A stretch of DNA of 64,000 bases from Stromatinia cepivora (GCA_014898415.1 RCTD01000015.1:310001-374000), one strand, 5' to 3'; numbered from the stretch's first letter, positions 11,506-24,101 are shown. Notes: a model not told the origin generated them from the sequence alone. Program-made: numbers and translations.

Positions 11506-12045
11506 ATGTGCAACCCAGCAACCTACCTCTGCCACCACCGTCCTCCCCCCTCATCCCCAACCCTCTGGGTTGGCTGCCTCATACACCCCACACCCTCCTA
11601 CCGCAACCATCTGATCCCCATAAGCAGGACATGTAAATCGGTACCCTCGTCTACGTCCAAATCCACACCTGGACTTATATGCATCACAACTACAACTACT
11701 GCCAAACCTCAACCTCAACCACAACCACAACCTCAACCTCAACCTCAACCTCAACCTCAACCTCAACCTCAACCTCAACCTCAACCTCAACCTCAACCTC
11801 AACCTCAACCTCAACCTCAACCTCAACCCAGAAAAGTATTCTGTCAGCGCTGTCGTGATAAATGGGGCATTGGGGAATTATATGAAAAAGAGGTCACGGG
11901 GAGAGTGGGTAGGGTAGAGGGGGTTTTGGCGGGGTTAGATATGGGGATGGGGATGGGGATGGGGATGGGGTTTAGATTGACGGGCAAGGAGATTCAGGAG
12001 GGATTGAGGAGGGCGGATGAGATGTTTGCGGGGGAGGGGTTGTGA
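11506..12045 (+). CDS. Small Cys/His-rich protein with (Pro-Gln)20 tract
   Basis: A 179-residue single-exon frame from ATG 11506. It begins MCNPATYLCHH and carries further cysteines ending in CQRC just after the repeat. This resembles two other proteins in the window (39269 and 52406): Met-Cys start, C-x-H or CHH, scattered Cys, then C-x2-C. A zinc-binding fold is plausible but not proven. The middle is 20 Pro-Gln dipeptides encoded by a hexanucleotide array; near the end (Met-Gly)5 is encoded by ATGGGG repeats. The repeats make length variation between strains likely. Function unknown. Confidence 0.55.
   Translation: MCNPATYLCHHRPPPSSPTLWVGCLIHPTPSYRNHLIPISRTCKSVPSSTSKSTPGLICITTTTTAKPQPQPQPQPQPQPQPQPQPQPQPQPQPQPQPQPQPQPQPQPRKVFCQRCRDKWGIGELYEKEVTGRVGRVEGVLAGLDMGMGMGMGMGFRLTGKEIQEGLRRADEMFAGEGL
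11707..11826 (+). repeat. CCTCAA hexanucleotide minisatellite, 20 units
   Basis: Twenty 6-bp units, mostly CCTCAA with two adjacent CCACAA variants, all in frame (Pro-Gln). Read on the other strand it gives an open Leu-Arg frame that is only a shadow. Confidence 0.95.
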
Positions 12046-13830
12046 GTATTGCGATTGAAGGGGGGTTGTGAGTGGTGGGGAAATTGGGTAAGAAAATTGG
12101 GTGAGGAAATGGGTGAATGAGTGATGGATAGATGACGAAAGAGGTCTTTATCAAGACGATCGTCGGAATGGCGTACAAATTTCCGACTATCAATCGCTAG
12201 GTGCTATGATTGAGCTCAGCCCCCAACAAACAATTTCGATATCCACCCATCCATCATCGATATCCCCATGCTAATTAAGTCAAGCAATACCATGAAGGTA
12301 CACTCAATCCAACATCTCCATCATAAACATTCATCCCTTGACGATGACTATCGACAACGCACCTAAGCAGAAATCCAACCACGATGTCATCTTCGATATT
12401 CAGACCGAGAAACGCGGAGCTGAACTCCTCTCTCATGAAGAGCTTCGAAGCTAATGGGAGGCATATTATCAAAATTCACGCATCTGTACATTCAAGAGAG
12501 GCTCATTATTCTACTTCTTTTACTTCTTCTAGACGAGGATTGGAAGTACCTCACGTACACTCAATAGACACTGAATATCGGAGTATCAGTGGCTCGTTTT
12601 TTTTGAGATTGTTTAAGAGGTCACTATTTCTACACTTAATTAGCTACTAGAGGTTAGAAATAGTTAATAATAGTATTTTTTGGTAAGTGCAAACTTATAT
12701 GCCAAGTAGATATGGTGATGGATGTTTGAGATGCATGTAGGTGGTTTATGTTGGAAAGTTTTAGGAATTCTAAGAGTTATTCACTCACTTTAGGTTATTG
12801 ATTGTAAGTTTAATCTATTCCATTACATCACATCATGAGATACCAAATCTAATCCCAGGGATGCGAGTGGAAAATCGGTATCGGCTCATGGGCACTGAAT
12901 AGAAGGTATTCACTAAAGAATAATATTATGAAGCAATCTTCAATCAATTTCCTGGTAAACCCTATCCTACATCCCATCCATATCCAACCAATACCCCCTT
13001 CTAAAAACTCCACAAAGCCTCACAATACCCAAACCCATACATATCCTTTCATATGACAACCAACTCGCAAACCGACGCCCAAGTATACAAACCACCACAA
13101 ACAGTAATATACACCCCCTCATAACTCCTCCTAGTATGTTTCTCAAACTGTGCAAGTGATAATCCGCTCGTTTGTCCGAGCATAATCAATTAATCGTAAG
13201 ACTAGTCTGTGTAGAAGCTACTTGACGCTTTTTCCCGTCGGTGAGAAGGGAGATTATTATGTAAGGAGCGAGGACAGCGGTAAAGAGGATGAGGGAGGCG
13301 AGGAAGAGAAATATGAGTTCAGAGTGTGTGGGATGCACGCAGACGGGTGCAGGGACCATGGGAGGGGGTGCTGAAGATGCACCCTTTGGGCTTGGAGTTG
13401 ACGTGCGAAGTCATTTGTCGGCTTTGGCGGGGTCTTGGAATATATCGCCAGGGGACTGCTTGAATCTTTTAATCCTGTGTGGCGGCTCGCGGGGCAGAAG
13501 AAGTTTCTGTTTCTGGAGGCATACGCGTGTATTCTGGTGAGTCCTCGACCGTGCTGACTTCGCAAGTGGATTTTACTTTCACGGTTTCATTACCCCTGAT
13601 TGCAACAGTGGCATTACTGAGCTTGCCAGAGTTATTGATCGGTCAATTGGTCAATTGTCAGCTAAGTTTTCATTCTCAACTGCCTCACTGACGATATAAA
13701 ATCGCCGCCGCTAGCTCGCTAATCTAGCTGATAAACTGCTGATCGGCCAGTGCATTATATGACATCCAATACCTGCTTGTCGTCAAAATATGATATCTTC
13801 TATCGGATTGGTGTAGCGAACAGACAATTT
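12046..13830. other. Intergenic, about 1.8 kb, ambiguous coding traces
   Basis: No confident gene. On the minus strand a frame from 13358 down to 13197 starts MVPAPVCV and contains a plausible membrane helix (LIFLFLASLILFTAVLAPYI). Upstream in the same region (about 13632-13460 minus) another open frame reads NETVKVKSTCEVSTVED before a stop. I could not join them with acceptable splice sites, so they stay as possible fragments of a small membrane protein. Confidence 0.3.
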
Positions 13831-16397
13831 TCATTCCCCCAAGCCTGCGAGGAATGTCACAAATTTTGCCTCAGCACCTGGATCTCTCGCCAATCTATCT
13901 CGAAACCACATCCCCAAGGTGTTAAATGTGCAGTGGCACACGGAAATTGCTTCTGTGCCCCACATGGCCATCCCAATTCCTTGCTCCCTCCATATTTTTA
14001 AATTACTATCTTCATTACGCGCAATGAACAGATCAATCAGATCCCCAGATATACCAGTACAGCTGGAACAGGCGGTAATATGGTATGCGTAAGAGCAAAC
14101 GGCAATTGCGCTCTTCAGGATCCCCGGTATTGCGAGCGGGTTAAGTAAAGGGTTGGTATTAGATGAATGATTAGAAAAGTTATTTTCTGCTAGCCGACAT
14201 ATCTGAGCAGCATTCCAAATTGCGGTACGAGGGTGTGGTGAAGACATCCAACTACTTAGGCGCGCTCTTGTCCTTTGCGTCGTTGAGCTGGCACCAGGAC
14301 GGCATTTAAAGCAACATCCTTGTCGCTGCAAAAGCTTGAGGGGCGCATGAACTGTGAGAGCAGATATATGCCATAGTATGAGGTTCAATTTTGGAAATAT
14401 ACAATCTTCGTTAACTTCAGTAGTGCTGACGTTTGGTTGTGATTGAGCATGTTCTTCAGTATTTGTGCGCCAACGATCGAGTTGAGCACTCCATCGATGA
14501 ACTGGATCGCTCCGTTTTGAGTCCGTTATTAACTCATCTGAATCACAACAGCAGAAGGCTTCGCGAGCAGTTTCCCACGTTCCAATCTGTAGAGAACATA
14601 GCCCCAGATGATAGTCATTATTGGTGAGATGATACGAAGCTGAGTCTGTGTCACTAGCATCAATGATATCACGCATGAGAAAACAGAATAGTGCTTTTTC
14701 GCGACCTGCAGGTTCATTCCATTGAAGTCTTCGTCTCTCTTCATCAGTAGCAGCCGTCCATAGCCTTGTGGACTTTGGTAATGGAATGCTAATCTCTTGA
14801 TATCGAACAGAGGGCGGATAATCCATCAGGACGCTCAGGTAGGCATCTACCCTCAGGCTGGAGAATGCAAGCCTAACCTTTGTCAGTACGTGGTTGGGAT
14901 TCATTCAAAATAGTACATGATTAATACCTATGAAGTTGTTCTTGCACCAACCAAAGGTCAAATGGACAATCTCCAAGTTCGTAATATGTGTTCTGACCGT
15001 TGAAAATACCCGCATGGCGACAAGTTGACATTAGAGTACTGTTAAGATGGACGGCTCTTGAAGACATTCCTTTCGTGTTCTTATCATTGTATCAGCAGTG
15101 AATGATGAGAGCAAGATTCATATTTCCATTTTCGACAGTTCAACTTACCAAAAGAGAAATAGTGTATACAACACACAATAGAAGACCTTGAAGATTTTGA
15201 AGCGACGACTGGTCAATCTCCTTGTCGAATGGAAGACTAGATTCCTGTACAGTTAGATTAGTATCATGCACAGTATTTTAAGAAGACAATAATTACCAAT
15301 CGAGCTGCTAGTATCGCTTCGAACACAACGAATGCAAGTTTCTCATGGTTCGTATTCCCATCCAGCCAATCCGCGAGCATGAGCATAGAACCTAGTAAGA
15401 TGGGCGAAGCATTTTGAGGATTGAACGTTGGAGCATGCAATATTGGCCAAGATGAATGAATTTTGGCGAAATAAACTTCGAGAAGCTGTTTCATATGGGC
15501 TGGATCTTGATTCAATGTTCTCCGTAATCCCGACGAATGATCTTGCTCGGATGAAGATGATGATAAGGGTGATTGTGATGCAAATGTGGACGTGGTTCTA
15601 TCACTAGATCCGCCGTCATAACGCGCTACGTTCATCCAAGACTTGAGCGGATCATTGAAAGCTTGCAGAGGGATCGATGCATCGTCAGACAGAGGTATAG
15701 AGAACAAATCTGTAAAGCTCCCCTCGTCAGACTGATGTTGGTTCCATGGTAAGATCTCATTGGGTATAAGGTCAGATGAAAACAGCAGACTGATAGCAGC
15801 ACCGGAACACCGAGGCAGAGATGATGTTGGATTTCCAGATTGAGACCAGGGTTGTAAAAGATCAGAATTTTGCAGGGAATTGTTATCGTTGCTCATGTCA
15901 GTCCTCACGATGGTCGCATTCGCGTTTGCACTACCGACCTTCCTACGAGAAGTCCAGCTATCAGTCAACCGACTGCATTCTGTTAAGGTGCGAATACATG
16001 ATCGACAAGGCGAAATATCATCACACTTGAGCTTTCGTTCATGGCATGATGTGCATGCAACCATGGTACGTTTGGTGTTAGAGTTCTGAGTATGATGATC
16101 TAGATGTCGCTTCAGTACGTCGCTAGATGCATAAAAGACAATTATCAGTTCTGATTATTCAAACAATTGAGGGATTGATTACCTTCGTGCATATCGTCGA
16201 CCGCATACAGGACATTCATGTTGAAGTTGAGGATCATGTGACTTCATGTGTCGGGTAAGGTGCTCTTTGCGGCTGAAAAGCTTCCCACATTCAGACACAT
16301 TGCATTTTATACGTTTTGCTGCTGGCTGTACCCGGGTGGGAGATGACGAATCTGCTTCTTGTGGTGTCACAAATGTAGTGGGAGAAGCATGTGCCAT
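13831..16397 (-). CDS. C2H2 + Zn2Cys6 transcription factor with fungal-specific regulatory domain
   Basis: DNA-binding regulator, probably nuclear and pathway-specific. Exons on the minus strand: 16183-16397, 15297-16122, 15149-15244, 14928-15079 and 13831-14872; all joins are GT..AG and in frame, giving 776 residues. Two C2H2 fingers come first: C-x4-C-x12-H-x3-H from Cys32, then CPVC..H-x3-H ending about residue 82, completed only after splicing (YAR/SDVLKRH). A perfect Zn2Cys6 cluster C-x2-C-x6-C-x5-C-x2-C-x6-C follows (about 95-122). After a Ser-rich linker comes a fungal_trans-like region (LLEVYFAKIHSSWPILHAPT, SLQNLQGLLLCVVYTISLL, MSTCRHAGIFN). Factors combining C2H2 fingers with a C6 cluster often sit in or near metabolite clusters (family knowledge). 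It is divergent from the NmrA-like gene, with which it shares an 811-bp promoter. Start: ATG 16397, the first Met before the fingers. Confidence 0.9.
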
Positions 16398-17208
16398 GGT
16401 TTTGTACGCAGATTTGCCGGTGGATTGGGAGAGAAATGGTGAAGTAAATGGGGAAATGGTTGAAAGAAGAGTAACACAGCCACCAATTGGTGCCAAGCTT
16501 TGAATACGAGGGAGACAAAACTATGATTCTCACTGTAGCAAGTATAATACTCTGCATCCCAAAAATCTGCATGAAAATAAAACTATGGGTATGGTACTAT
16601 GACTGTTTGATCTTTGAAAAACCTAGCTATCAAAGAAAGGGCTGACTTGAGCAGAGCATAATTGTTTGCTGAGCAGGACTTGCGTCCGGAACGGGTAGAC
16701 ATGATTATATAAGCTATCACCAGCCACACATCATCGGTGGCAGGCGCATTATTGGATCAAATCAAAATGATGTGACTTCGTGTACTTCTGTTGCTGCTCG
16801 GCTTACAAATGGTCACGCATCCACCTGGCTGATGCTCACTCGAGTGACTGAGTAGGCTCAGGAGAGCCAGTAGATCACGATTGCCAAGTCTCTCTCCACG
16901 AATGGAGCTTCTAACCGATGTGGAGGTGCTGAGCTAAAGCAAGGGGTAAATAGTGGCCGGTGGCATGTGGGATGCTGCGTGAGATGTCGCAAAAACGGTT
17001 GTGCCATAATAGCTTGCTTACAAACAACAGCATTGGTATTCCCGGTGAAACTATCTGTCATCGGCTCCCTCATCGCCAGAGTAACGGTTCTGCGATGGGT
17101 ATACAAATCCGTTCCTTCCCTGACTACTCGATCGAAGAGTATTCGTCTAGCGCTCTGCTCTTACTACCAAGCTAAAACCAATCGTAAGATATTTACTTGC
17201 CTATAAAT
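16398..17208. promoter_or_regulatory. Shared divergent promoter, regulator / NmrA-like gene
   Basis: 811 bp between the ATGs of the minus-strand regulator and the plus-strand NmrA-like gene. A TCCGGA palindrome lies at about 16685-16690, the kind of CGG-containing site Zn2Cys6 proteins use; binding is not shown. No gene is seen inside. Confidence 0.5.
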
Positions 17209-18165
17209 ATGTCTGGAATCAAAAAAGTCGTGTTGGCAGGAGTAAGAGATTACCGGATACTATTAATCTGGTAGCCTATTCTAACATGTACATAGGCTTC
17301 TGGCAATCTTGGCCCAGCAATCCTTGATCAACTTGTCAAAGCAGGCTACAAAGTCACAGTTCTCACTCGACAATCGAGCACCCACAAATTTCCCTCGCCT
17401 GTTATAGTCAAGCCTGTCGATTACGAATCTCTCGAATCACTCACCAGTGCCCTCACCGGACAAGATGCTGTGGTATCCACTCTCGGCTCCAATGTCCTAG
17501 ATAAACAGCTTCTCCTCGTTGAAGCAGCAGCCAAAGCTCATATTAAGCGCTTCATCCCCTCCGAGTTTGGTTCCAACACACCAAGAGAAAATACCGGAGC
17601 TTTGCCAGTTTTCCAGCCTAAAGTCGCTGTTCAGAATGCTCTCAAGAAACATGTTTCGAGTGGAATGTCATACACCCTTGTGGTCAATGGCCCATTTTTT
17701 GACTGGGGTATCATGGTTGGATTCGTCATGAGCGCTAAAGGGAAGAGCATCACCCTTTACGATGGTGGCGATCGAACTTTTAGCACTACCACCCTTCCCG
17801 ACATTGGACGAGCCGTAGTCGGTGTACTCAAGCACCCAGAAGAGACGAAGAACCGTGCTGTCTATGTACAAAGTTACGCAACAACACTCAAGAACCTCTC
17901 AGCGATTGGGAAGAAGGTTTTAGGATCAGATGGCTGGACTGAGAATGTTGCGTCCGTTGATGACATCGTAGCTGGTGCATGGGAAGAGTTGAAGAAACCA
18001 CAGCCAAACCCGGACAAATTTGCTCTTCAATTCATCATTGCTTCGATCTGGGGTGAGGGATATGGATCACATTTTGAGGCATATCACAAGTTGGACAACG
18101 ACCTCTTGGGAATCAAACAATTGACTGAGCATGAGTTGGAGGAATTGATTAAGAGTCTGGCATGA
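17209..18165 (+). CDS. NmrA-like / isoflavone reductase-like NAD(P)-binding protein
   Basis: Atypical short-chain dehydrogenase of the NmrA/isoflavone-reductase type. Two exons (17209-17241 and 17296-18165; intron 17242-17295) give 300 residues. The splice builds the dinucleotide-binding motif LAGASGNLGPAI (GASGNLG at residues 11-17), followed by VTVLTRQSS and later AVVSTLGSN. AHIKRFIPSEFGSNT is the family's F-PSEFG segment with a Lys at the position near the active site, and VVNGPFFDWG follows. Members act either as reductases of aromatic or phenolic substrates or as redox sensors for transcription factors; sequence alone does not decide. Its divergent pairing with the regulator and the neighbouring tyrosinase favour a role in the same pathway (inference). 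Confidence 0.9.
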
Positions 18166-18540
18166 ACGGATTAGGGGTTAAAGGCTTCTTTGTGTTACAT
18201 ACCCGCGTATTGTAGAGCTCAGCTCACAAATTATTACTGCCTTTTGAGATTTGGATGATGCGAATTAACATTCAACAAATGAATACAGCGACACCTGCTT
18301 GATTTCAGTGGATATTCAACATTTGAGTTCAATGGACTTTTTTATACCAAATTTCTCTTAAATATTCGCTGTGTACTGATCAACCTAAAAGCACTGAAAT
18401 CGGGAAACACAATGGCAAAATTTATCTTGAGAAATTTGGTTGGATTCTTAAAAATAACTGCCACTCCATTTAGATATCATGAGTTCTATCACCTCGCACT
18501 AAATTGTGCCTGCACATACTGTAGTCGCCAACATCACCGA
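18166..18540. other. Short convergent 3' region
   Basis: Space between the convergent ends of the NmrA-like and tyrosinase genes. No gene is seen. Confidence 0.5.
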
Positions 18541-19842
18541 CTAAATATAAGCATAACAAAACGGTCCATCAATAGTCGACACCAAACTACTAATCTTCTG
18601 TTTCGGAGCCAAAACTCCAAAATCAACCAACGTATCCAGCGTAACATTTGGACAAGGAGGAACTGAACATACCATTAGCGAAACTCCACCCCTTCAAAGA
18701 AAAGCAACTCACCATTAAAAGCAGTACTCGTCCCATAAACCTGTCTCCCCCTCTCCCCCGCATCTAGATTCTGCCACAATCCCCAAACTTTATCCACCAT
18801 GGTATGATGTAACCAAAATGCTGGGTCGCCCGCACTAGCATACGCATCTAGACCTAATCCACCCATGGCGAAATGACCACCCGCATGAACTCCATCTAGT
18901 GCTTCTAGATTCGTGTCAAATGTTCCTAGGTCGGGGCTATTCTTTATGAGCTTCACGACATCGCTAGGTTTCGTGTTGTTAGACCAGATTGGCGAGATGT
19001 CTCGTGATAAGCATCGTGGATTATACCCGAGACCGTGGTCGGGACCATAGGGGGCATAAGCGACGGGACCGAGACTAACGTTGTAATTTGAGAAAGGACC
19101 GGATATGCAGCCGCCTCCAGTAGCTGGCGGTATATCTAGAGTGAGCCCGAATGCTGAAATAGTTGTACTGTTACGGCGAGGAATAGGAGCACCGTTACTA
19201 CCCAAAGATGTCGAAGAGCCGTCGAAGACAGTGGATTTTCGGGGATCTTGCCAGGAGATTGTACAGTCCCAGTAGGGTTGATAACCTTTGTAGCCGCATT
19301 CCTCGCGAAGGGCCCTTCCGTAGAGCCATACTAGGTAGCGATGGAAGTGGAGAAAGAGACCCTAAGTGTGATTAGTGCTTGCGATTTGAGGGATTTGGAA
19401 AAGGGGCTCAATAGCTTACGCTGAAGTGAACATAGGGTGTCACTTTAATGTGAGTCGCACTGAAGTCATCGTATCGACTTTGTGCACCCGGCACATCCTC
19501 TTTCGTGCTCCTCGGAGGCTTGGATTGCATGCATTGTACAGCCTTGATATAATCCTTTCGTGAGCGTTCTGAAAGCGAGCCCCTAAGACCTAATCAGTAC
19601 CGATCATTCATTCCTAGCTTCAGCCGAAGTTACCATTCTTGACGATAAACTACATTTCGAGATGTGCATCCAGTTCTATGTTGCTTGGTTGAACTTCTGA
19701 TGTATTGATCATATTCAGTTTGCCATTTTTTGATTTGTTTAGACGCCTCTGCTTGAGTATCTTCGTGGCCATGACCGTATTCTGCGGCAATGAATGGGAG
19801 ATACGCTAGGAGGAAATAATAAGCAAATGTGATGAGCTTCAT
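18541..19842 (-). CDS. Secreted tyrosinase (type 3 copper oxidase), 4 exons
   Basis: Di-copper monooxygenase/oxidase that hydroxylates and oxidises phenols such as tyrosine to o-quinones. Minus-strand exons 19634-19842, 19420-19582, 18713-19361 and 18541-18662 join in frame to 380 residues. Signal peptide MKLITFAYYFLLAYLPFIAA. Copper site A: His122 and His131 in VHFSGLFLHFHRYL, formed across the second intron, then EECGYKGYQPYWD. Copper site B: HAGGH (His283, His287) and DPAFWLHHTMVDKVW (His309/310). The last intron (18663-18712) matters: without it the frame stops after FEGVEFR, with it the end reads VTLDTLVDFGVLAP...DGPFCYAYI, the usual end of short fungal tyrosinases. There is no long C-terminal propeptide, so it belongs to the short secreted class. 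It is convergent with the NmrA-like gene. Confidence 0.93.
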
Positions 19843-20968
19843 TTTGCCAGTGTGATCTCACATACCACCAATGAAGAGCTCAAAACCTTTTGTGGGAGAA
19901 TCATCACTTTTTGTATAGAAAACTACTTCTCTTCAATCAGCCGCCTCAAGTTGAATATACCTGATCGCGTACTGCGACGTGTCGGAGCAAAGCTCAGTTT
20001 TGCCTACTACTCATCTGACGCGCTTTACGAAGGAAGGTCTAGTAACTGCCTAGTATGCGATTCATTCTTAGGAAGCTCAGCCGCGAACGCCCCAAGGAAT
20101 AGTCCGACTTATCAAGATTTCGAAAGGCTCTAAGGAACGAGCTATCGTATCGATCGTGAGGCGCAAATCTTGGAATGTTTCTCCAGTGACTTCCAACCGC
20201 CGAACCTCATCCTGAAATAATGACACATTAGTAGACATGTAATAATTATTCTGAGCGAAGACAACCTTAATGTTTCTGTCGAATTTGGGTGATCAGGCGC
20301 TAGTTGCGATAAGTAGTGAACTCCCAATAAAGTCGAACACGGTAAGAACTGAAGGATTCTTAGAAAGCTTTTTCCTGGTCTTAAGGCGACACTTGGGAAA
20401 ACTCACTCCAATTTCAAGACAATATAGGATTCGTAGCTCCCTCGTAGCACGCCAGCGACAGGAAAGCCCGATAAATAAAAACCAGTTATGCCAAGAGGAA
20501 CATTGAATCACGTAAGCTCATTTGTGATAAAAAGGCGTCCTGGGAAGGGAAAAAGCACACACTGGCACAGCTTGCACGCTTGGGTTACACAATTGAAAGC
20601 GAGGGGGGTGAGTGAAAATGTCTAATTCCGCTGCACGCCATCGGTAACACCGCATAATGTCTCACACACCCCACAATGCGCCGAGAATCTACGTTAAAAG
20701 TTTGTACCAAAAAGATAATCACATTAGAGTCGGTAAGTCACGATTGCATTACCATCTCGAAATAATCGCCTCTCATTCTTGGGAGCTTCCCAAACATGTG
20801 AATCGTAGGCAGCATTTTTTGGATGACCGAGATTTGAATGTAGATAGTCTGGTGTACAAGATCTAATCCACTTATATCATCTCATCTTCCCAGTCTCAAC
20901 CAGATTTTCTTATATAGTGTAATCTCACTTGCTTTAACAAAACTCGTAAATCATTCTTCCAATCAAAA
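19843..20968. other. Intergenic, about 1.1 kb
   Basis: Upstream region of the tyrosinase gene and of the dead secreted-protein gene. The open frames here (19852-20133, 20270-20506, 20657-20866) show no motif. No gene is called. Confidence 0.4.
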
Positions 20969-21650
20969 ATGAAGTTCACCACTTCTTTCACAATTTACAC
21001 TACTCTAACTGCAACAACGCTTGCACACAGAAGAGAATATCTTCCATAATGCTCCACTAACTCAGCCTTACCTTATACATACCCTGCTAATACGGATTAC
21101 TAAGAATCGTCTACTTGATCGATAATTAAAACCACCGCAAATGATATCAAAGACTTGATTATGGATTGTAAATCGCAATCTTCTTCATCGAGAAAGAGAA
21201 TACTGATTTATACCCCGAAAGATTATAAATATACATAACTCGGAATTGTACCTTACAAAACTTGTGATCCGAATAATAGACCTGGTGTTTCTATTCGTAC
21301 TTCATATTTGCCAACAAAGATTGACATGTATAGTATTACTGAAAAAATATTTGATTATCTTCCAATAACACACCCAATATTCTCTGATAACGACATTAAC
21401 AAAATACTAACCTCTCTTCGAAATAACTAACAAATCTCAAAATCGATTCCCGCAAAAGGTTCATCGAGAAATTCGAACAACTCACCTCTACAATACCCGT
21501 AGAATACGATTCCATGAATAATTCTTTCAACGGATACTAAGTTACTCTCAAGAGCACATATATCTTCAAATATAAAACAACAATAAGATGAAATATCTAT
21601 ACCTGTAAAACAGAACACGCACGAAATATGATATACCCAATCATCCACAC
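20969..21650 (+). pseudogene. RIP-inactivated gene for a secreted protein, unknown family
   Basis: Begins with ATG 20969 and a good signal peptide (MKFTTSFTIYTTLTATTLAH). The same frame stays readable for roughly 220 codons (VPYKTCDPNNRPGVSI, KIFDYLPITHP) but is broken by about eight stops. Every stop is TAA, TAG or TGA in a place where one C-to-T change from CAA, CAG or CGA explains it. The surrounding 1.3 kb (20.9-22.3 kb) is markedly more AT-rich than the genes on both sides. Coding traces may extend to about 22070. It lies in the middle of the proposed cluster, between tyrosinase and transporter. The family was not recognised. Confidence 0.6.
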
Positions 21651-22319
21651 TACAAGATATAGAGATATACTAATATTATCCTTCAATACAGATTTTGCCG
21701 TTTTCCATAAGAATGCTTTGAAGAATACAAATAATATTTTGGTAGCACAAAGGAAAATTAAGGATATAAATTTACAACCTTACTCCGTTCAGAACTTTTA
21801 GAGACATTAAAGAGGAACATAATTTGAAGAGCAAATTCGTGTATAACTAGAAATAAATATTATTGAGTAAACGATGCCCAAATACATTATAAAGAAATGG
21901 AATTTTAATTCGGAAATCGGTTCTAGATGTTCTAAGTATTATAAAATCAAAACGGATCGAGATTTGAAAACGGATATCGTTACAGAAACCACAATCCTAT
22001 CGCCCGAATCGATTCAAATATCATATATTTGATACAGAAAATAAATGTAAAATCTGATTATCTATTTCCGGATAAGTTTTGATGTTCTATGACCAATGTA
22101 AAAACCGAGATTGTGCCACACAAACCCCGAGCAGAATATCAATTCGGCCATTGAATCTCGTTGAAAGCTTCATGTTCCTAGTGATCAAATCCCAACCGGT
22201 AGTACCACCGCCCAATCAGGAATTGAACAATACGACTTATGGGAACAATTGAGTATAGAAGGTATGGAAAATAATTTGCATTGATCCTCACTATAGAAGT
22301 CATCTGTAATTATAACCAC

Positions 22320-24101
22320 TCATAGCTGTCCTCGTTCTCTAGCATGCGTATCATCCTCCGCCCAGCCCTCCCGCGTATCTTTGGGTATGCGTATAAAAAT
22401 CACACTGATAATGAGAGCAGCACTTGCCAAGCCGACTGCCAAATATGCAGCACTATGATAGCCCTTGAGAAGATCCTCTCCATTGTCGTTTGTGTTCATC
22501 TCCACTGTTCCAGCAAAACCCAAACCGGTGCTCAAACCATAACCAAGGAGTGTGCCTATTAATGAACCTGCGATACCTTGGTACTTCATTGGAACTGTGT
22601 TACTTGCGATGATCTGAGCGCTGGTGGTAATTAGATCAATAGTGAAAGCAGATATGAACATAGCGGGGAATGCCATCGCCCAATAAGTGAGATTCGCCGG
22701 GATAGTTGCAAGAAGGACGTTGATGATGACCATTGCTAAACATCCCAAGCCAATGATGACCTGCGCCGGCACTCGGGGAACGAGCCATGCTGCAAGAAAG
22801 GCGACCGCACATCCGACTATAGTAAGTGGTAGGTACTGAACGCCAGTAAGGATAAGGCTGTCTCCGCGGATGTTTTGCATATACGCATTCATGTACCAAA
22901 AGAAGATACCCAAACTCATGAAAGAGAAGAAGATGGTCAACATTAGGAGTCCGAATGATGGTGATTTCCAGATATTGAATGGTAGGATTGGTTCTGTGGC
23001 AACTTCCATTTCCCAGTACACAAATCCGGCAAAATGGAGTACAGACACGACAAGCAGTGCGATCTCGTAAGGACTACTCCATCCGACGAGTGGGGCTTGA
23101 CTGTGGATATGTTAGCTTCTTTGGCAGGATAATAACGGATTTCAAAACCTACTTCCAGACGAAGTTGAACAAAATGAGAGCAGCGACTCCTAGATAAGAT
23201 CCGATCCAATCCACGGTGCCTTTCGGATCAATAGCAATATCTGCATCAACCGCCATAATAGCAACACCATAAACTACAAATCCTAGTAGACCCCTGTGTG
23301 CAATTAGTGAATGAAACCTGTCACAGTGTACCATCACAGCTTACAGCATGAAGAAAAGCCATTTCCAATCAGAAAGTTGGATAATGACCGCACCGACAAG
23401 AGAGCCACCGGCAGCGCCGACTGGTGCCATCGCGCCAAACAGAGCGAAGCTCAAATTCCGTTTCTTCCCGGGTGGAAAAGTGATGCCTAGTAAAGCCACA
23501 ATGTTTGGTATCATCAGACCACCGCCAATTCCACATAGACCTCTCATAATACACATGGATATCAAGTTATCGGAGAATCCACCACACAAAGCCCAAAGAG
23601 TCCACCAAACGCAACCAGCGGTGAAGACATTTTTGTGACCATAGACCGCACCTAGACGACCGCCTGTAGGTATAACGACATGTCAGTTACCTTAATTCGA
23701 CCAAAACATAAGGATACAATCCGATGCATCTTACCAATTAGTACGAAAGTTCCTTGAGTCAAGGGGTACGAGGCAACAATCCAAACCGACTGAGCTTCTG
23801 TAGCGCCCAATGCTGCTCCGATAGCGAAACTAGAGTTTATACCAGCACCTAGGGGAATCATCTGAACTAGTTGGGTCAAGGTAATGAAAATCATGAAGAT
23901 ATTCTGTCTCAATACACTGGGCATCCCATTCTTCGGTGGTGTATTGCTGCCATTTTCGAGAAAGACATTGGCATTTGAGGGAGAAACGGTATAGGACTCT
24001 TTGCTGCTGCCGTCTCCTGACGCAGATGGTGCATGGGAGGACATTGGTAAAATATCCTGGCCACTACCGTGCTCAACCATTGATGAAGTGCTGTGATTCA
24101 T
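22320..24101 (-). CDS. MFS transporter, 4 exons
   Basis: Proton-driven multidrug or metabolite exporter of the plasma membrane. Minus-strand exons 23735-24101, 23345-23663, 23153-23293 and 22320-23100 join in frame to 535 residues. After a ~55-residue hydrophilic N-terminus the protein is a run of membrane helices. Conserved pieces: SYPLTQGTFVLIGGRLGAVYG (the motif-A-like loop, rebuilt by the first splice), CGIGGGLMIPN, FGAMAPVGAAGGSLVGAVI, and the join NFVW/NQAPLVGWSS typical of 14-helix drug:H+ antiporters. It ends with a charged tail, DTREGWAEDD. It is divergent from the methyltransferase gene with a 714-bp shared promoter. Substrate unknown; export of the pathway product is the simple inference. 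Confidence 0.92.

Noticed and set aside
11551..11826. Long minus-strand frame of Leu-Arg repeats
   Set aside because: It is only the antisense reading of the CCTCAA array.
13197..13632. Small membrane protein gene on the minus strand
   Set aside because: The frames look protein-like but could not be joined or started convincingly; left as a note.
18675..18720. Tyrosinase ending at the stop after FEGVEFR
   Set aside because: The 50-nt intron 18663-18712 with good splice signals restores the family's normal C-terminus.
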